NCBI RefSeq assembly: GCF_022012335.1
Contig: NZ_JAKLTO010000002.1
Location: 530,087 to 594,086 of the forward strand
Length of the DNA stretch: 64,000 nucleotides
Origin: Flavobacterium sp. SM15
Lineage (GTDB): Bacteria > Bacteroidota > Bacteroidia > Flavobacteriales > Flavobacteriaceae
Direction of reading: 5' to 3'
Part shown: positions 8,840-18,152 of the stretch, piece by piece
How positions within the stretch are numbered: the stretch's first letter is position 1
How the letters are laid out: every line of letters begins with the position of its first letter
Program-made: the position numbers and the translations under genes
Notes under the pieces: generated by a model
The model's input: only the letters and a program-made list of their open reading frames with translations
Told to the model about the DNA's origin: nothing
Database searches by the model: none

Positions 8840-10420
8840 TTACCATTTCTTCTTACCCAAGACAACTTTTACCATCGGATCTTCTTTTAAAACGATCTGA
8901 AAGTACTTGTTTTCATCAAACAACTGACGGGCAAATTCTGCAGCCATATAACGTTTTACCCTTTCTTTGTTTCCGTCGAAATTTAAAATTAGTCCGCTGT
9001 TGGAAATGTATCTTTTGAACGCATTGAAATACACATCCGTCTTGTTCAATTTATCCAAAACTTGTGAAAAAGTCAGGTTCTGAAAAGCTTGGCGCTCTTT
9101 ATCCAACTGTTCAAAAACAAAGTAACTGCTGATTCCGGATTGCATAAGCAACGATAAAGCTTCATCGCCATGACTTCCTTCCATCGGAACAAAAACATCC
9201 GGGATAATTCCGCCGCCGCCATAAACAATACGTCCTTTTTTGGTTTTATATTTTAAACTGTCGGCTACTTTAATGCTGTCGGCTGCGAAAAGTTCACCAC
9301 TCACAAAACGCCTTTCGAAATCACTGTTGTAATCGTCCAATCCGTGATCGTAAGGCTTTTGAATGGAGCGCCCGGAAGGTGTGTAATAACGTGCTACGGT
9401 AAGACGAACTGCAGATCCGTCGCCAAGCGGCATTTCTTTCTGAACCAAACCTTTTCCGAACGAGCGTCGTCCTACAATGGTTCCACGGTCGTTGTCCTGA
9501 ATTGCTCCGGCAAGAATCTCGCTGGCAGAAGCCGAGTTTTCATTAATCAAAAGGAACAGTTTGCCGTTTTCGAAATTACCTGCTGAAGTAGCATAGGTTT
9601 TATCAACATTCCCTTTTTTATTTTTAGTTTTTACGATTAACTCACGGTCTTTCAAAAACTCGTCGGCAATTTGCGCTGCGATTTCCATGTAACCGCCGCC
9701 GTTTTCACGAACATCAACAATGAGTTGTGTCATGCCCTGGCGTTTCAAATCCAGCAAACCGGTCTTGAATTCTTTATAAGTAGTTTCCGCAAAGCGATTA
9801 ATTTTGATGTATCCGGTACTTGGATTGAGCATGATGGCAATGTCTACACTCTTGATTGGCACTACATCACGGGTAACTTTCACATTAAATTTACGGTGTT
9901 CCGACCTGCGATAGATTTGCAGGTTTACCCAAGAACCTTCTTCACCTTTCAATTTAGAGAAGAGGCTGTCCGTTGGTAATTTTCTACCGAAAAGTTTGGT
10001 CTTACCGGCATATAATATGCGATCACCAGCTTTTAAACCCGCTTTTTGTGATGGCCCGTTCTCAATGGGTTTTATGATGGCCAACGAGTCTTTGTACATA
10101 TAAAAATTCACACCTATTCCAACAAAATCGCCTTTCATACTTTGGGAAACCTGCTCCATTTCGTTTTTGGCAATGTACACCGAATGCGGGTCGAGTTTTT
10201 CTAAAATTCCGTTTACCGTTAAATCTACTATCGAATCGGTATCGACGGCATCAACATACTCGCTTTCGATCAGTTCAATCAGTTTATTAAGCTTAGTTCG
10301 GTTTGCATTGGAAGTAAAACTGCGGTTCGGAACGGAAAAATTCAAATACCCGCCAACAAGAACCCCTACCGCAAGTGCGGTGGCAATAATTATCGGCAAA
10401 TATATTTTTTTGATTTTCAT
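8840..10420 (-). CDS. S41 family C-terminal processing peptidase
   Basis: A protein of 526 residues from the ATG at 10418-10420. It has an N-terminal membrane anchor (IYLPIIIATALAVGVLVGGY), then a PDZ domain (about 95-165, containing GPSQKAGLKAGDRILYAGK) and the S41 catalytic domain. The catalytic features are NENSASASEILAGAIQDNDR near residue 300 and the Lys in RRSFGKGLVQ near 323, the Ser/Lys dyad of tail-specific proteases. A periplasmic C-terminal region of about 170 residues follows. I prefer 10420 over an upstream start because it leaves one base after the dCMP deaminase stop, which is typical of operon spacing. Third gene of hupE-like, dCMP deaminase, S41. Confidence 0.93.
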   Translation of the reverse strand: MKIKKIYLPIIIATALAVGVLVGGYLNFSVPNRSFTSNANRTKLNKLIELIESEYVDAVDTDSIVDLTVNGILEKLDPHSVYIAKNEMEQVSQSMKGDFVGIGVNFYMYKDSLAIIKPIENGPSQKAGLKAGDRILYAGKTKLFGRKLPTDSLFSKLKGEEGSWVNLQIYRRSEHRKFNVKVTRDVVPIKSVDIAIMLNPSTGYIKINRFAETTYKEFKTGLLDLKRQGMTQLIVDVRENGGGYMEIAAQIADEFLKDRELIVKTKNKKGNVDKTYATSAGNFENGKLFLLINENSASASEILAGAIQDNDRGTIVGRRSFGKGLVQKEMPLGDGSAVRLTVARYYTPSGRSIQKPYDHGLDDYNSDFERRFVSGELFAADSIKVADSLKYKTKKGRIVYGGGGIIPDVFVPMEGSHGDEALSLLMQSGISSYFVFEQLDKERQAFQNLTFSQVLDKLNKTDVYFNAFKRYISNSGLILNFDGNKERVKRYMAAEFARQLFDENKYFQIVLKEDPMVKVVLGKKKW

Positions 10421-10421
10421 T

Positions 10422-10850
10422 TTATTCCAAACTGTCGATGTGATCGACCTCAACACCGGCTTTTCTTAAAAATTCCAGACCGGAATCGTCTTTATAACCT
10501 TCAAAATAAACCACGCGCTTAATTCCCGATTGGTGAATCAATTTACTGCATTCCTTACAAGGTGACAGCGTGATGTAAAGCGTGGCAGTTTCACACGATT
10601 GAGTAGAACGTGCCACTTTAGAAATCGCATTCGCCTCTGCATGAAGCACATACCATTTGGTTAAACCTTCATCATCTTCACAACAATTTTCAAACCCTGA
10701 CGGAGTACCATTGTACCCATCGGAAATAATCATTCTGTCTTTTACAATTATTGCGCCAACCTGTTTTCTTTTACAATAGGACAACTGCCCCCATTCTTTG
10801 GCTATACGCAAATAAGCTTTATCGTATTTTGCTTTTTTCTTTTCTTTCAT
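10422..10850 (-). CDS. dCMP deaminase family protein (zinc-dependent)
   Basis: About 142 residues from the ATG at 10850. Zinc ligands and catalytic Glu are in HAEANAIS and PCKECSKLI, the HAE...PCxxC pattern of deoxycytidylate deaminases. A further Cys-rich segment (FENCCEDDEGL) resembles the second structural zinc or allosteric region of dCMP deaminases. The enzyme would convert dCMP to dUMP for thymidylate synthesis. It follows the HupE-like gene by seven bases and is one base from the S41 gene. Confidence 0.9.
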   Translation of the reverse strand: MKEKKKAKYDKAYLRIAKEWGQLSYCKRKQVGAIIVKDRMIISDGYNGTPSGFENCCEDDEGLTKWYVLHAEANAISKVARSTQSCETATLYITLSPCKECSKLIHQSGIKRVVYFEGYKDDSGLEFLRKAGVEVDHIDSLE

Positions 10851-10857
10851 TTTTAAA

Positions 10858-11451
10858 TTATCTGTTCCAAATCTCACTGCTTACTATCATCGGAAGAACC
10901 ACTCCAATAACAAAGGCAGACATCACCAACGTCCAGTCACGTTTGGAGAATCGGAATAAAGTTTGCACCAAGTAGGATAGAATCAGTACAACCAGTACAA
11001 CAATGATTTGTGCCGCTTCAATACCGACGGCAAATTCCAATAAGGGCATTAATTTTTCTGAAGCGGTTCCCGGAAGTATGGCTTTAAAATAATTCGAAAA
11101 ACCTAATCCGTGGATAATCCCAAAAAACAAAGTGACCATTACTACAAAAGTAACACTTTCATTCTTGCCCGATTTTCCAGCCGTAAACAAATTGAAAAAC
11201 GCCGTGACCAAAATTGTTGTCGGAATCAAAAACTCGACCAATCCCGGTTTAATATAAACGATCCCATAAACGGAAAGCAACAGCGACAAAGTATGCCCCA
11301 AAGTAAACAACGACACTAAAAGCAGCACCCGTTTCCAGTCTTTAAAAGCATAAGGTGTAACCAAAGCGATTAAAAAAAGAACATGATCGTAGGCATTGAT
11401 ATCCAGCACATGGCGCAATCCGATATTGAAATACGTTAAGAATTCCGACAT
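10858..11451 (-). CDS. HupE/UreJ family membrane protein
   Basis: A 197-residue protein with about six transmembrane segments. The family markers are the N-terminal LRHVLDINAYDHVLFLIAL, in which His and Asp residues lie in the first helix, and SLFTLGHTLSLLLS. A later segment contains FFGIIHGLGFSNYFK with another conserved His. Members elsewhere are linked to nickel/cobalt uptake for hydrogenase or urease. No such enzyme lies nearby, so metal transport is only a possibility. First gene of a three-gene minus-strand operon. Confidence 0.85.
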   Translation of the reverse strand: MSEFLTYFNIGLRHVLDINAYDHVLFLIALVTPYAFKDWKRVLLLVSLFTLGHTLSLLLSVYGIVYIKPGLVEFLIPTTILVTAFFNLFTAGKSGKNESVTFVVMVTLFFGIIHGLGFSNYFKAILPGTASEKLMPLLEFAVGIEAAQIIVVLVVLILSYLVQTLFRFSKRDWTLVMSAFVIGVVLPMIVSSEIWNR

Positions 11452-11477
11452 TTTAAAACCATTTTAGATTGGGTTCT

Positions 11478-11485
11478 CAAACTTA
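11478..11485 (-). promoter_or_regulatory. Putative -7 element (TAAGTTTG) for the HupE operon
   Basis: The minus strand reads TAAGTTTG 26 bases upstream of the HupE-like ATG. It is part of a divergent promoter region shared with the TerB-like gene. Confidence 0.45.
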
Positions 11486-11561
11486 CAATTTATTTTCCTA
11501 TTCCTCCGTTTTAGTTAAGAAAAGCTTATCATTTTTATTTTTCAAGAAAGAAGAAAATTCG

Positions 11562-11569
11562 TAAATTTG
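11562..11569 (+). promoter_or_regulatory. Putative -7 element (TAAATTTG) for the TerB-like gene
   Basis: A TAnnTTTG match 23 bases before the ATG at 11593. Confidence 0.45.
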
Positions 11570-11592
11570 AGTTTCACTTAACACATACGCCT

Positions 11593-12024
11593 ATGCCATT
11601 TTCTGATTTATTTGACAGTGAATTTAAAAGCAGAAACAAAGGTCATTTTTCTGCTATTGTGAGAGTTGCCATTGCCGACGGCGATTTAAGTCCGGAAGAA
11701 AAAAATTTTTTGGATAAACTCGCCGTGAAACTTGAAATTTCTCCCGACGAATACGAAGAAATTCTGGACAATCCTTTAAAATATCCGGTCAATCCGCCTT
11801 CACTGTATTTGCAGCGACTGGAACGTTTGTACGACCTCTCTCGAATGGTATATGTTGATCAGGTTTTAGGCCCTAAACAAAAAGAAATCTTGAGCAAATT
11901 TGCTTTAGCGCTTGGTTTTACTCCTGCTAATGTAAGTCTGATTGTAGAAAAAGCACTGTCTTTATTAATTTTACATGTCGATCAGGATACGTTTATTTAT
12001 GAGATGCAGCATATGAATAAATAA
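11593..12024 (+). CDS. TerB-like (tellurite resistance family fold) protein
   Basis: A 143-residue all-helical protein. The segment FSAIVRVAIADGDLSPEEKN matches the TerB pattern, in which an acidic DGxLxxEE loop follows a hydrophobic helix. A second copy-like helix pair contains MVYVDQVLGPKQKEILSKFA. Despite the family name, most members in flavobacteria are not known to act on tellurite. It is monocistronic, with its own promoter element and a strong terminator immediately after the stop. Confidence 0.75.
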   Translation: MPFSDLFDSEFKSRNKGHFSAIVRVAIADGDLSPEEKNFLDKLAVKLEISPDEYEEILDNPLKYPVNPPSLYLQRLERLYDLSRMVYVDQVLGPKQKEILSKFALALGFTPANVSLIVEKALSLLILHVDQDTFIYEMQHMNK

Positions 12025-12053
12025 AAAAAACTCCCAAAATGGGAGTTTTTTTT
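12023..12053. terminator. Bidirectional rho-independent terminator
   Basis: AAAAAAAACTCCC and GGGAGTTTTTTTT pair around a five-base loop, with T runs on both strands. It serves the TerB-like gene on the plus strand and the convergent lipoprotein gene on the minus strand. Confidence 0.85.
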
Positions 12054-12056
12054 ATT

Positions 12057-12617
12057 TTAAATTGTTTTGGTCTGATCTACGCATATTAGACAATATTGAT
12101 AGCCATTCTTTTCTTTTTGCTGCGTTTGGAGACTGTGAATTAATTTTTCGATATCCTTATTTATCTTTTTCCCAAATTTAGTAGTCAACAAAAAAACTAT
12201 TTGCTTTGAATTGGTAAAATCAATGCGCTCTCCTTTAATGTTTTCAAAATTAAAATTTGAAATTTCAGTTTTCTTTGTTTTAAATTCTGAATCGTGATTA
12301 TTCATCAAACTCAAAATCCTTCCGTAGCAGGAACTGTTTTCATTTAATTTAGGGTCGTCAATTTTACATTTATCATTAAGGGTTATCCCATAAAAATAAG
12401 AGACCTTTTCCCTTTGTATATAACTCATAAAATCACCAAACTCCCCATTTTGAATAAAGAATATTCTATCAGTTTCAATATTATAATTGGAATTAAAATA
12501 GTTAACACACTCCGATCTATTTTCAAAAAGCAAATCTTTATTAACCCCATTGACTGTTTTATAAATACCTTCACATGAAACTAATAACAGAGCTAATACC
12601 AAAATGATGTTTTTCAT
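12057..12617 (-). CDS. Lipoprotein of unknown function
   Basis: A protein of 186 residues from the ATG at 12617. The start MKNIILVLALLLVSCEG is a lipoprotein signal peptide with the lipobox LVSC. The rest is hydrophilic and rich in Asn, Lys and Ser. It has Cys residues in RSECVNYF, NDKCKIDD, SSCYGR and QYCLICVDQ that could form disulfides. I recognise no domain. An upstream TTG reading would overlap the preceding gene. It lies one base after the stop of the disrupted lipoprotein gene, so the two form a pair. Confidence 0.7.
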   Translation of the reverse strand: MKNIILVLALLLVSCEGIYKTVNGVNKDLLFENRSECVNYFNSNYNIETDRIFFIQNGEFGDFMSYIQREKVSYFYGITLNDKCKIDDPKLNENSSCYGRILSLMNNHDSEFKTKKTEISNFNFENIKGERIDFTNSKQIVFLLTTKFGKKINKDIEKLIHSLQTQQKEKNGYQYCLICVDQTKTI

Positions 12618-12618
12618 A

Positions 12619-13134
12619 TTATTCAAACGGAACCTTTATAACAATTAAATCCTCCTTTATTTCAGTTTTATAACCTCCTTTTATCAATTTCATATCTCCA
12701 ATCATTAATTCTTCATCAACTGAGAATAAACTAAATTCTTCAGGAACGTTACCAGGCTTATTTATTAAATTTTTTGGAAACAATAACACTAGAGTATTAG
12801 AAGATATTGGAATTGCAACCACGTGTGTTCCCCTTTCTGTCAAAGCTGGGTTTGCCGGGTATAATTGACCTGTAGAATTACCCTTGCACCCTTCAAAAGT
12901 CCATTCTCCTTTAATACAAAAACTAAATCCTGATAAACAACCAAATTTTGGCCTTTTAAAGTTAAAACCGTGAACATCGAAAGACCAAACCTCCGAAGAT
13001 CCCTCGGGACATTTAGAAGATCTTAACAATTCACTTTTAGAACCCGCATTACTTGAATTGCTTTCGGATATAGAATTGGTACACCCAAACGCAACAAAAC
13101 CTACTAAGGCAGCAACAAATACATTTCATTTCAT
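12619..13134 (-). pseudogene. Lipoprotein gene with an in-frame TGA at codon 3
   Basis: The open part after the stop encodes a lipoprotein signal (NVFVAALVGFVAFGC, lipobox AFGC) and a roughly 150-residue exported domain with several Cys residues (SSKCPEG, KFGCLSGFSFC, FEGCKGN). The only ATG in this frame, at 13134-13132, is followed by AAA and then TGA (13128-13126). No ATG, GTG or TTG occurs in frame again until TTG at 13029, which is downstream of the lipobox Cys. Either the signal peptide was lost to a nonsense mutation, the base call is wrong, or a start such as GTA is used. The body has no other stop, so any inactivation is recent. Confidence 0.6.
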
Positions 13135-13219
13135 TTTTAAAATTATTAGAATTATCCTGCAAATTTTAAAAACAATTAAAACATATTCTTACAAATTAAC
13201 TTTATTTTAACATTATTTC

Positions 13220-14227
13220 CTACAAATATTTCGCCATAAATTCTTCGGCCTTTTCCACCATATTCTTACTTCCGCAGAAAAATGGCACACGCTGATGCAG
13301 TTCGGTAGGTTTAATTTCCATGATTCGTCCATAACCATCGGAGGCTCTTCCTCCAGCCTGTTCTGCAATGAATGCCATCGGATTGCATTCGTACAGCAAA
13401 CGCAATTTTCCGTTTGGTGCTTTGGAACTGGTTGGATATAAATAGATTCCGCCTTTAATCATGTTTCGGTGAAAGTCCGAAACCAAACTTCCAATATAAC
13501 GGGAAGTATACGGTCGATCTCCTTCTTCCAACTGACAGTATTTGATATAGTCTTTCACTCCTTGCGGAAAATGAATGTAGTTTCCTTCGTTTACCGAATA
13601 GATCTTTCCGTCGGGCGAATATTGCATGTTCGGGTGTGACAAATAAAACGTTCCGATAGCAGGGTTTAAAGTAAATCCGTTTACTCCATGTCCGGTAGTA
13701 TACACCAACATGGTCGAGGTTCCGTAAATTACGTATCCGGCCGCCACTTGCTGGTCGCCCGGCTGTAAAAAATCCTCTAAAGTCACCGGAGTTCCAACTG
13801 GAGTAACCCTTCTGTAAACCGAAAAAATCGTTCCCACAGAAACATTCACATCAATATTAGACGAACCGTCAAGCGGATCCATTAAAACCACATATTTGTT
13901 ATTATCATCTCCGGCTTTTCCGTGAACAGCTATAAAATCATCGTTTTCTTCCGAACCGATTCCGCAAACGATTTCACGGTTAATCAAGGTTTGTATGAAA
14001 ACTTCATTCGCATAAACATCAAGCTTTTGCTGGTCTTCACCTTGCACATTCTGTTCTCCTGCCGCACCAACAATATCCACCAAACCGGCTTTGTTCACCT
14101 TGTAACTCACCACCTTGGCCGCCAAACGAATTGCGTTGATAATTCGCGACAATTCGCCCGAAGAATACTTAAATTCTTCCTGTTTTTCGATGATAAATTC
14201 TCCTAAAGTTTTATTGCGTTGTTCCAT
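13220..14227 (-). CDS. fbp: Class 1 fructose-1,6-bisphosphatase
   Basis: A 335-residue gluconeogenic enzyme that hydrolyses fructose 1,6-bisphosphate to fructose 6-phosphate in the cytoplasm. The metal-binding signature is [20 protein letters not shown] near residue 120. Upstream is [10 protein letters not shown], carrying the acidic ligands. Near residue 265 [20 protein letters not shown] forms the substrate and catalytic segment, followed by [10 protein letters not shown]. Length matches the family. It appears monocistronic. Confidence 0.96.
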   Translation of the reverse strand: MEQRNKTLGEFIIEKQEEFKYSSGELSRIINAIRLAAKVVSYKVNKAGLVDIVGAAGEQNVQGEDQQKLDVYANEVFIQTLINREIVCGIGSEENDDFIAVHGKAGDDNNKYVVLMDPLDGSSNIDVNVSVGTIFSVYRRVTPVGTPVTLEDFLQPGDQQVAAGYVIYGTSTMLVYTTGHGVNGFTLNPAIGTFYLSHPNMQYSPDGKIYSVNEGNYIHFPQGVKDYIKYCQLEEGDRPYTSRYIGSLVSDFHRNMIKGGIYLYPTSSKAPNGKLRLLYECNPMAFIAEQAGGRASDGYGRIMEIKPTELHQRVPFFCGSKNMVEKAEEFMAKYL

Positions 14228-14337
14228 GATAATTTGTGCTGTTTTTGTGCCTGCAAATATTACTCATAATTTTTGATTTTCACTCAATTTGATAGAGAAA
14301 ATCACTCTTAAAAAAGAAATCTGCAACAAAGTTATAT

Positions 14338-14345
14338 TATCTTTG
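14338..14345 (+). promoter_or_regulatory. Putative -7 element (TATCTTTG) for the M48 peptidase gene
   Basis: A TAnnTTTG match 16 bases before the ATG at 14362. Confidence 0.45.
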
Positions 14346-14361
14346 AATCAAAATTCAATCG

Positions 14362-15198
14362 ATGAAAACAAACAACTTATATTTAGCCTTAGCCTTGGCT
14401 TTAACAGGAATTACAACAACAAACGCACAAATCAATTTAGGCGAAAAAGCTTTAGGAGCCGTTCAAAAAGGCGTAACCGGTTTTACTTTCAGCGACAGCG
14501 ATGCAGCAAACCTTTCAAAAGATGCGGTTGCTAAAATGGACAAGGAAAATCCCGTTGCCAATGAGAAAGACCCCTACACTATCCGCTTGAAAAAAGTATT
14601 CGGAAAACATGCCAACGAAAACGGCATGGCTTTAAATTTTAAAGTATATAAACTAAAAGAAATCAATGCCTTTGCAACTGCCGACGGAAGTGTTCGTGTC
14701 TATTCCGGCTTAATGGACGTTATGGACGACAACGAATTATTGGCTGTAATCGGACATGAAATAGGACACGTGGCTAACCACGATTCCAGAGATGCGATCA
14801 AAGCTGCCTATAAAAAAGAAGCTTTAATCGATGCGGTTGGCTCTCAATACGACAAAGCTACTGCCGTAACAGACAGTCAGTTAGGAAAAATCGGAAATGC
14901 CATGATCGATAGCCGTTACAGCCGAAAACAGGAATCGGAAGCTGATACTTATTCATACGATTTTATGAAGCGCAACAAGTATAATGTAAATGCTGTAGAA
15001 TCGGCTTTCACTATTTTGGCAAAATTAAGCGAAGGACAAGAAGCCTCTTTTATCGAGCGCATGCTAAGTTCCCACCCGGAATCAAAAGCTAGAGCTGCCG
15101 AAGCTAAAGCTAGAGCCGAAAAGGACGGTTTATACAAACCTTATGTAAAGCAAACCGCCAAACCAGCCGTTAAGAAAACAACCAAAAAGAAAAAATAA
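14362..15198 (+). CDS. M48 family metallopeptidase, exported
   Basis: A 278-residue protein with a signal peptide (residues 1-22, ending TTTNAQ). The zinc-binding motif HEIGH is at residues 132-136, and the third ligand Glu lies in KQESEADTYSYDFM about 60 residues later. It lacks membrane helices, so it resembles BepA/LoiP-type periplasmic peptidases rather than HtpX. The C-terminus is Lys-rich (KPAVKKTTKKKK). It ends six bases before the following GNAT gene and probably starts an operon with it. Confidence 0.9.
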   Translation: MKTNNLYLALALALTGITTTNAQINLGEKALGAVQKGVTGFTFSDSDAANLSKDAVAKMDKENPVANEKDPYTIRLKKVFGKHANENGMALNFKVYKLKEINAFATADGSVRVYSGLMDVMDDNELLAVIGHEIGHVANHDSRDAIKAAYKKEALIDAVGSQYDKATAVTDSQLGKIGNAMIDSRYSRKQESEADTYSYDFMKRNKYNVNAVESAFTILAKLSEGQEASFIERMLSSHPESKARAAEAKARAEKDGLYKPYVKQTAKPAVKKTTKKKK

Positions 15199-15204
15199 AA
15201 CCCA

Positions 15205-15678
15205 ATGATCATCCGCAAAGGAACACAAGAAGACATGCCGGCCGTACTGGAGTTAATCCGAGAACTGGCCATTTTTGAAAAAGAACCGGAAGCAGTAGTG
15301 GTTACCGTGGAAGATTTAGAGCGCGACGGCTTTGGCAACAACCCTTTATTTCACACCTTCATTGCAGAAGTTGGCCAGGAAATTGTTGGCATGGCTTTGT
15401 ACTACTACCGTTACTCGACCTGGAAAGGAAAAACCATCCATTTGGAAGATCTGATCGTAAAAGAAAAGATGCGCGGTACCGGTTTAGGCATGGCACTTTA
15501 CACCGAAATCATGAAACAGGGAAAAGCCGATGGCGTACGAAGAATCGAATGGAACGTGCTGGACTGGAACCAAAACGCGGTAGATTTCTACGAAAAATCC
15601 GGCGCAAAAGTACTGGAAGACTGGCGCGTGGTACAAATGACCGAAGAAGGAATACACACTTTTTTAAACAACAGATAA
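15205..15678 (+). CDS. GNAT N-acetyltransferase, diamine acetyltransferase-like
   Basis: A 157-residue acetyltransferase. The order of motifs, IRELAIFEKEPEAV, YYRYSTWKGKTIHLEDLIV, RGTGLGMALY and WNQNAVDFYEKSGAKVLEDW, is the pattern of the spermidine/spermine (diamine) N-acetyltransferase subgroup. RGTGLG is the acetyl-CoA loop. Acetylation of a polyamine or thialysine-like amine is therefore plausible but not shown. It is closely spaced after the M48 peptidase. Confidence 0.87.
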   Translation: MIIRKGTQEDMPAVLELIRELAIFEKEPEAVVVTVEDLERDGFGNNPLFHTFIAEVGQEIVGMALYYYRYSTWKGKTIHLEDLIVKEKMRGTGLGMALYTEIMKQGKADGVRRIEWNVLDWNQNAVDFYEKSGAKVLEDWRVVQMTEEGIHTFLNNR

Positions 15679-15735
15679 CAACTCGAAACAAAAAACTCCG
15701 CTACTTGGGATTTTGGTTTTGAAATTTTAAACAAC

Positions 15736-16989
15736 ATGAGAATTTTTAAATTTGGAGGCGCCTCGGTAAAAGATGCCGAAGGAATCAAAAACGTGTACAG
15801 CGTTTTGCAGCAGGTAGGTTATGAAGATGTTTTACTCGTGGTTTCAGCCATGGGAAAAACAACCAACGCATTGGAAGTGGTTATCAAGAACTATTTTGAG
15901 AAATCACCGGAATTGCAAGCATCGGTTCAGGAAGTCAAGAAGTACCACAATCAAATACTTTTAGACTTATTTGAAGACGAAAAACACGCCGTTTTCACCG
16001 CTGTAAACAAACACTTCTCCGATTTGGAATACTTCTTAAGCAGCAATAAATCCCCCAATTACAATTTCGTGTACGATCAGATTGTGAGTATGGGAGAAAT
16101 TATTTCTACCACAATATTGAGTCATTATTTTAATCATGTAGGACTAAAAAACACTTGGGTAGACGTTCGAAACCTAATCAAAACCGACAACACCTACCGA
16201 GATGCCGTAGTGAATTGGGAATTGACTCAAAAAACCATTTCTAAAAACGTCAAAAAGAAGACACTTAATATCACGCAAGGATTTTTAGGTTCGGATGAAA
16301 ACAATTTTACAACTACTTTAGGTAGAGAAGGTTCCGATTACACGGCTGCAATTTTTGCCTATTGTTTAAATGCGGAAAGCGTAACGATCTGGAAAGACGT
16401 TCCTGGAGTTTTAAACGCTGATCCACGTTATTTTGAAAACACTACTTTACTGAATCAGATTTCATACCGTGAAGCCATCGAATTAGCGTTTTACGGTGCT
16501 TCGGTTATCCACCCAAAAACGTTGCAGCCGCTTCAAAGCAAAGAAATTCCTTTGTATGTAAAGTCGTTTATAAATCCTTTATTACCTGGAACCAGCATTG
16601 CCAAAGGAGCGCATCTGGAACCGCAAACCTCGTGTTTCATCGTAAAGAAAAACCAATTACTCTTATCACTTTCTTCGATTGACTTTTCGTTCATCATGGA
16701 AGAAAACATCAGTGAGATTTTTTCCTTATTGCACAAATACAAAATAAAAGTGAGTTTGATTCAGAATTCGGCCATCAGTTTTTCGGTTTGTGTTGAAGAT
16801 AAATTCGGGAATTTCAACGATTTGAAGAACATTTTAGCTAAGAAATTTAAAATCTCATACAACGAAAACGTATCGCTGTACACCATTCGCCATTTTACCG
16901 ACAAAGCGATACAGATGGTGGAAAAAGACAAATCGGTTTTAGTAAAACAGATGAGCCGTGAAACCATGCAAATCGTAACCAAAGAATAA
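15736..16989 (+). CDS. lysC: Aspartate kinase (monofunctional)
   Basis: A 417-residue enzyme phosphorylating L-aspartate, the first step to lysine, threonine, methionine and diaminopimelate. The N-terminal KFGGASVKDAEGI is the kinase signature. TTLGREGSDYTAAIFAY and WKDVPGVLNADPRYF are further nucleotide and substrate segments near residues 194-235. The C-terminal 120 residues (from about 300) form an ACT-type regulatory region, though shorter and less conserved than in E. coli LysC. It is followed by chrA after four bases, which is probably a chance operon partner. Confidence 0.94.
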   Translation: MRIFKFGGASVKDAEGIKNVYSVLQQVGYEDVLLVVSAMGKTTNALEVVIKNYFEKSPELQASVQEVKKYHNQILLDLFEDEKHAVFTAVNKHFSDLEYFLSSNKSPNYNFVYDQIVSMGEIISTTILSHYFNHVGLKNTWVDVRNLIKTDNTYRDAVVNWELTQKTISKNVKKKTLNITQGFLGSDENNFTTTLGREGSDYTAAIFAYCLNAESVTIWKDVPGVLNADPRYFENTTLLNQISYREAIELAFYGASVIHPKTLQPLQSKEIPLYVKSFINPLLPGTSIAKGAHLEPQTSCFIVKKNQLLLSLSSIDFSFIMEENISEIFSLLHKYKIKVSLIQNSAISFSVCVEDKFGNFNDLKNILAKKFKISYNENVSLYTIRHFTDKAIQMVEKDKSVLVKQMSRETMQIVTKE

Positions 16990-16993
16990 ATTA

Positions 16994-18094
16994 ATGCAGA
17001 ACGTCCCGCTCAAAGCAATCGGAAAACTGTTCCTGAAACTGGGACTGATTGCTTTCGGCGGACCGGCTGCTCACATCGCCATAATGCGCGACGAGGTAGT
17101 TCGCAAACGCAATTGGATGAGTGACAGTCATTTTCTAGATTTGGTGGGCGCCACTAATTTAATCCCGGGGCCAAACAGCACCGAACTTGCCATTCATTTA
17201 GGCAAAGAAAAAGGCGGCTGGAAGGGATTGCTTCTTGCTGGACTGTGTTTTATACTTCCGGCAGTTTTTATTACGCTTGGCTTTGCGTATCTGTACAAAA
17301 TTTACGGACAACTTCCTGAGATTCAACCTTTCCTTTATGGTATTAAACCTGCTATACTTGCGATTATTCTTTCTGCAATATATCCTTTAGCAAAAACTTC
17401 CCTGAAATCAAATTTTTTGATTGGAATTGGGATTCTTGCTTTACTTGCTGCTTTTTTTGGAGCGAATGAAATACTGATCCTTTTCGGATTTGGAATTTTA
17501 GGCTTGACAATCAAGTACTTTCAATCCAACAAGAATCGAGTTAACTGCCTTGTCCCTTTAAGTCTGGCAACCGTGAGCAATTCCAAACTCTTTTTTATTT
17601 TTCTGAAGATTGGCTCGATTTTATACGGAAGTGGGTATGTCCTGTTCGCCTTTTTGGATTCGGAACTCGTGCAAACCGGCTTGCTTCCCCGTCAAACTTT
17701 AATCGATGCGATTGCCGTGGGGCAATTTACCCCAGGCCCTGTATTCTCATCAGTAACCTTTATCGGATATCAAATTAATGGTGGTTTTGGCGCTTTGGTG
17801 GCGACCATTGGGATATTTTTACCTTCATTTCTGTTTGTCGCTTTGCTTAATCCTTTGGTAAAGAAAATGCGGGATTCGGAACTTTTCGCCTCATTTTTGG
17901 ATGCAGTCAATGTAGCTTCAGTGGCATTAATTCTTGTAATTTGTGTAACGATGGGCAAAGAATCAATTACCGATTGGAAAACAAGTTTGATTATGGTTAC
18001 CAGTTTATTGATTTGCTTCGGATATCAAAAAATTAACAGCGTCTGGGTGGTTTTGGGCGGAGCTGGTTTAGGCTATCTGCTAACACTTGTCTGA
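16994..18094 (+). CDS. chrA: Chromate transporter (two CHR domains)
   Basis: A 366-residue inner-membrane protein. It contains two homologous halves: the first opens LFLKLGLIAFGGPAAHIAIM and contains NLIPGPNSTELAIHLG, the second has FLKIGSILYGSGYVLFAFL and AVGQFTPGPVFSSVTFIGY. This is the bidomain CHR architecture of chromate ion efflux proteins. Many members are not proven to move chromate, so the substrate is an inference from the family. It overlaps nothing and is separated from the next gene by its own promoter element. Confidence 0.9.
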   Translation: MQNVPLKAIGKLFLKLGLIAFGGPAAHIAIMRDEVVRKRNWMSDSHFLDLVGATNLIPGPNSTELAIHLGKEKGGWKGLLLAGLCFILPAVFITLGFAYLYKIYGQLPEIQPFLYGIKPAILAIILSAIYPLAKTSLKSNFLIGIGILALLAAFFGANEILILFGFGILGLTIKYFQSNKNRVNCLVPLSLATVSNSKLFFIFLKIGSILYGSGYVLFAFLDSELVQTGLLPRQTLIDAIAVGQFTPGPVFSSVTFIGYQINGGFGALVATIGIFLPSFLFVALLNPLVKKMRDSELFASFLDAVNVASVALILVICVTMGKESITDWKTSLIMVTSLLICFGYQKINSVWVVLGGAGLGYLLTLV

Positions 18095-18123
18095 TTCGCC
18101 TAAAAAATCTCGATTAATTACAC

Positions 18124-18131
18124 TACTTTTG
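18124..18131 (+). promoter_or_regulatory. Putative -7 element (TACTTTTG) for the large envelope protein
   Basis: A TAnnTTTG match 22 bases before the ATG at 18153. It lies downstream of the alternative start at 18087, which supports the shorter reading. Confidence 0.45.
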
Positions 18132-18152
18132 AAGTTTCGGAGTTATTACTGT

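Noticed and set aside
18087..18152. N-terminal extension of the large envelope protein
   Set aside because: It would overlap chrA, precede a promoter element and put the signal peptide inside the protein.
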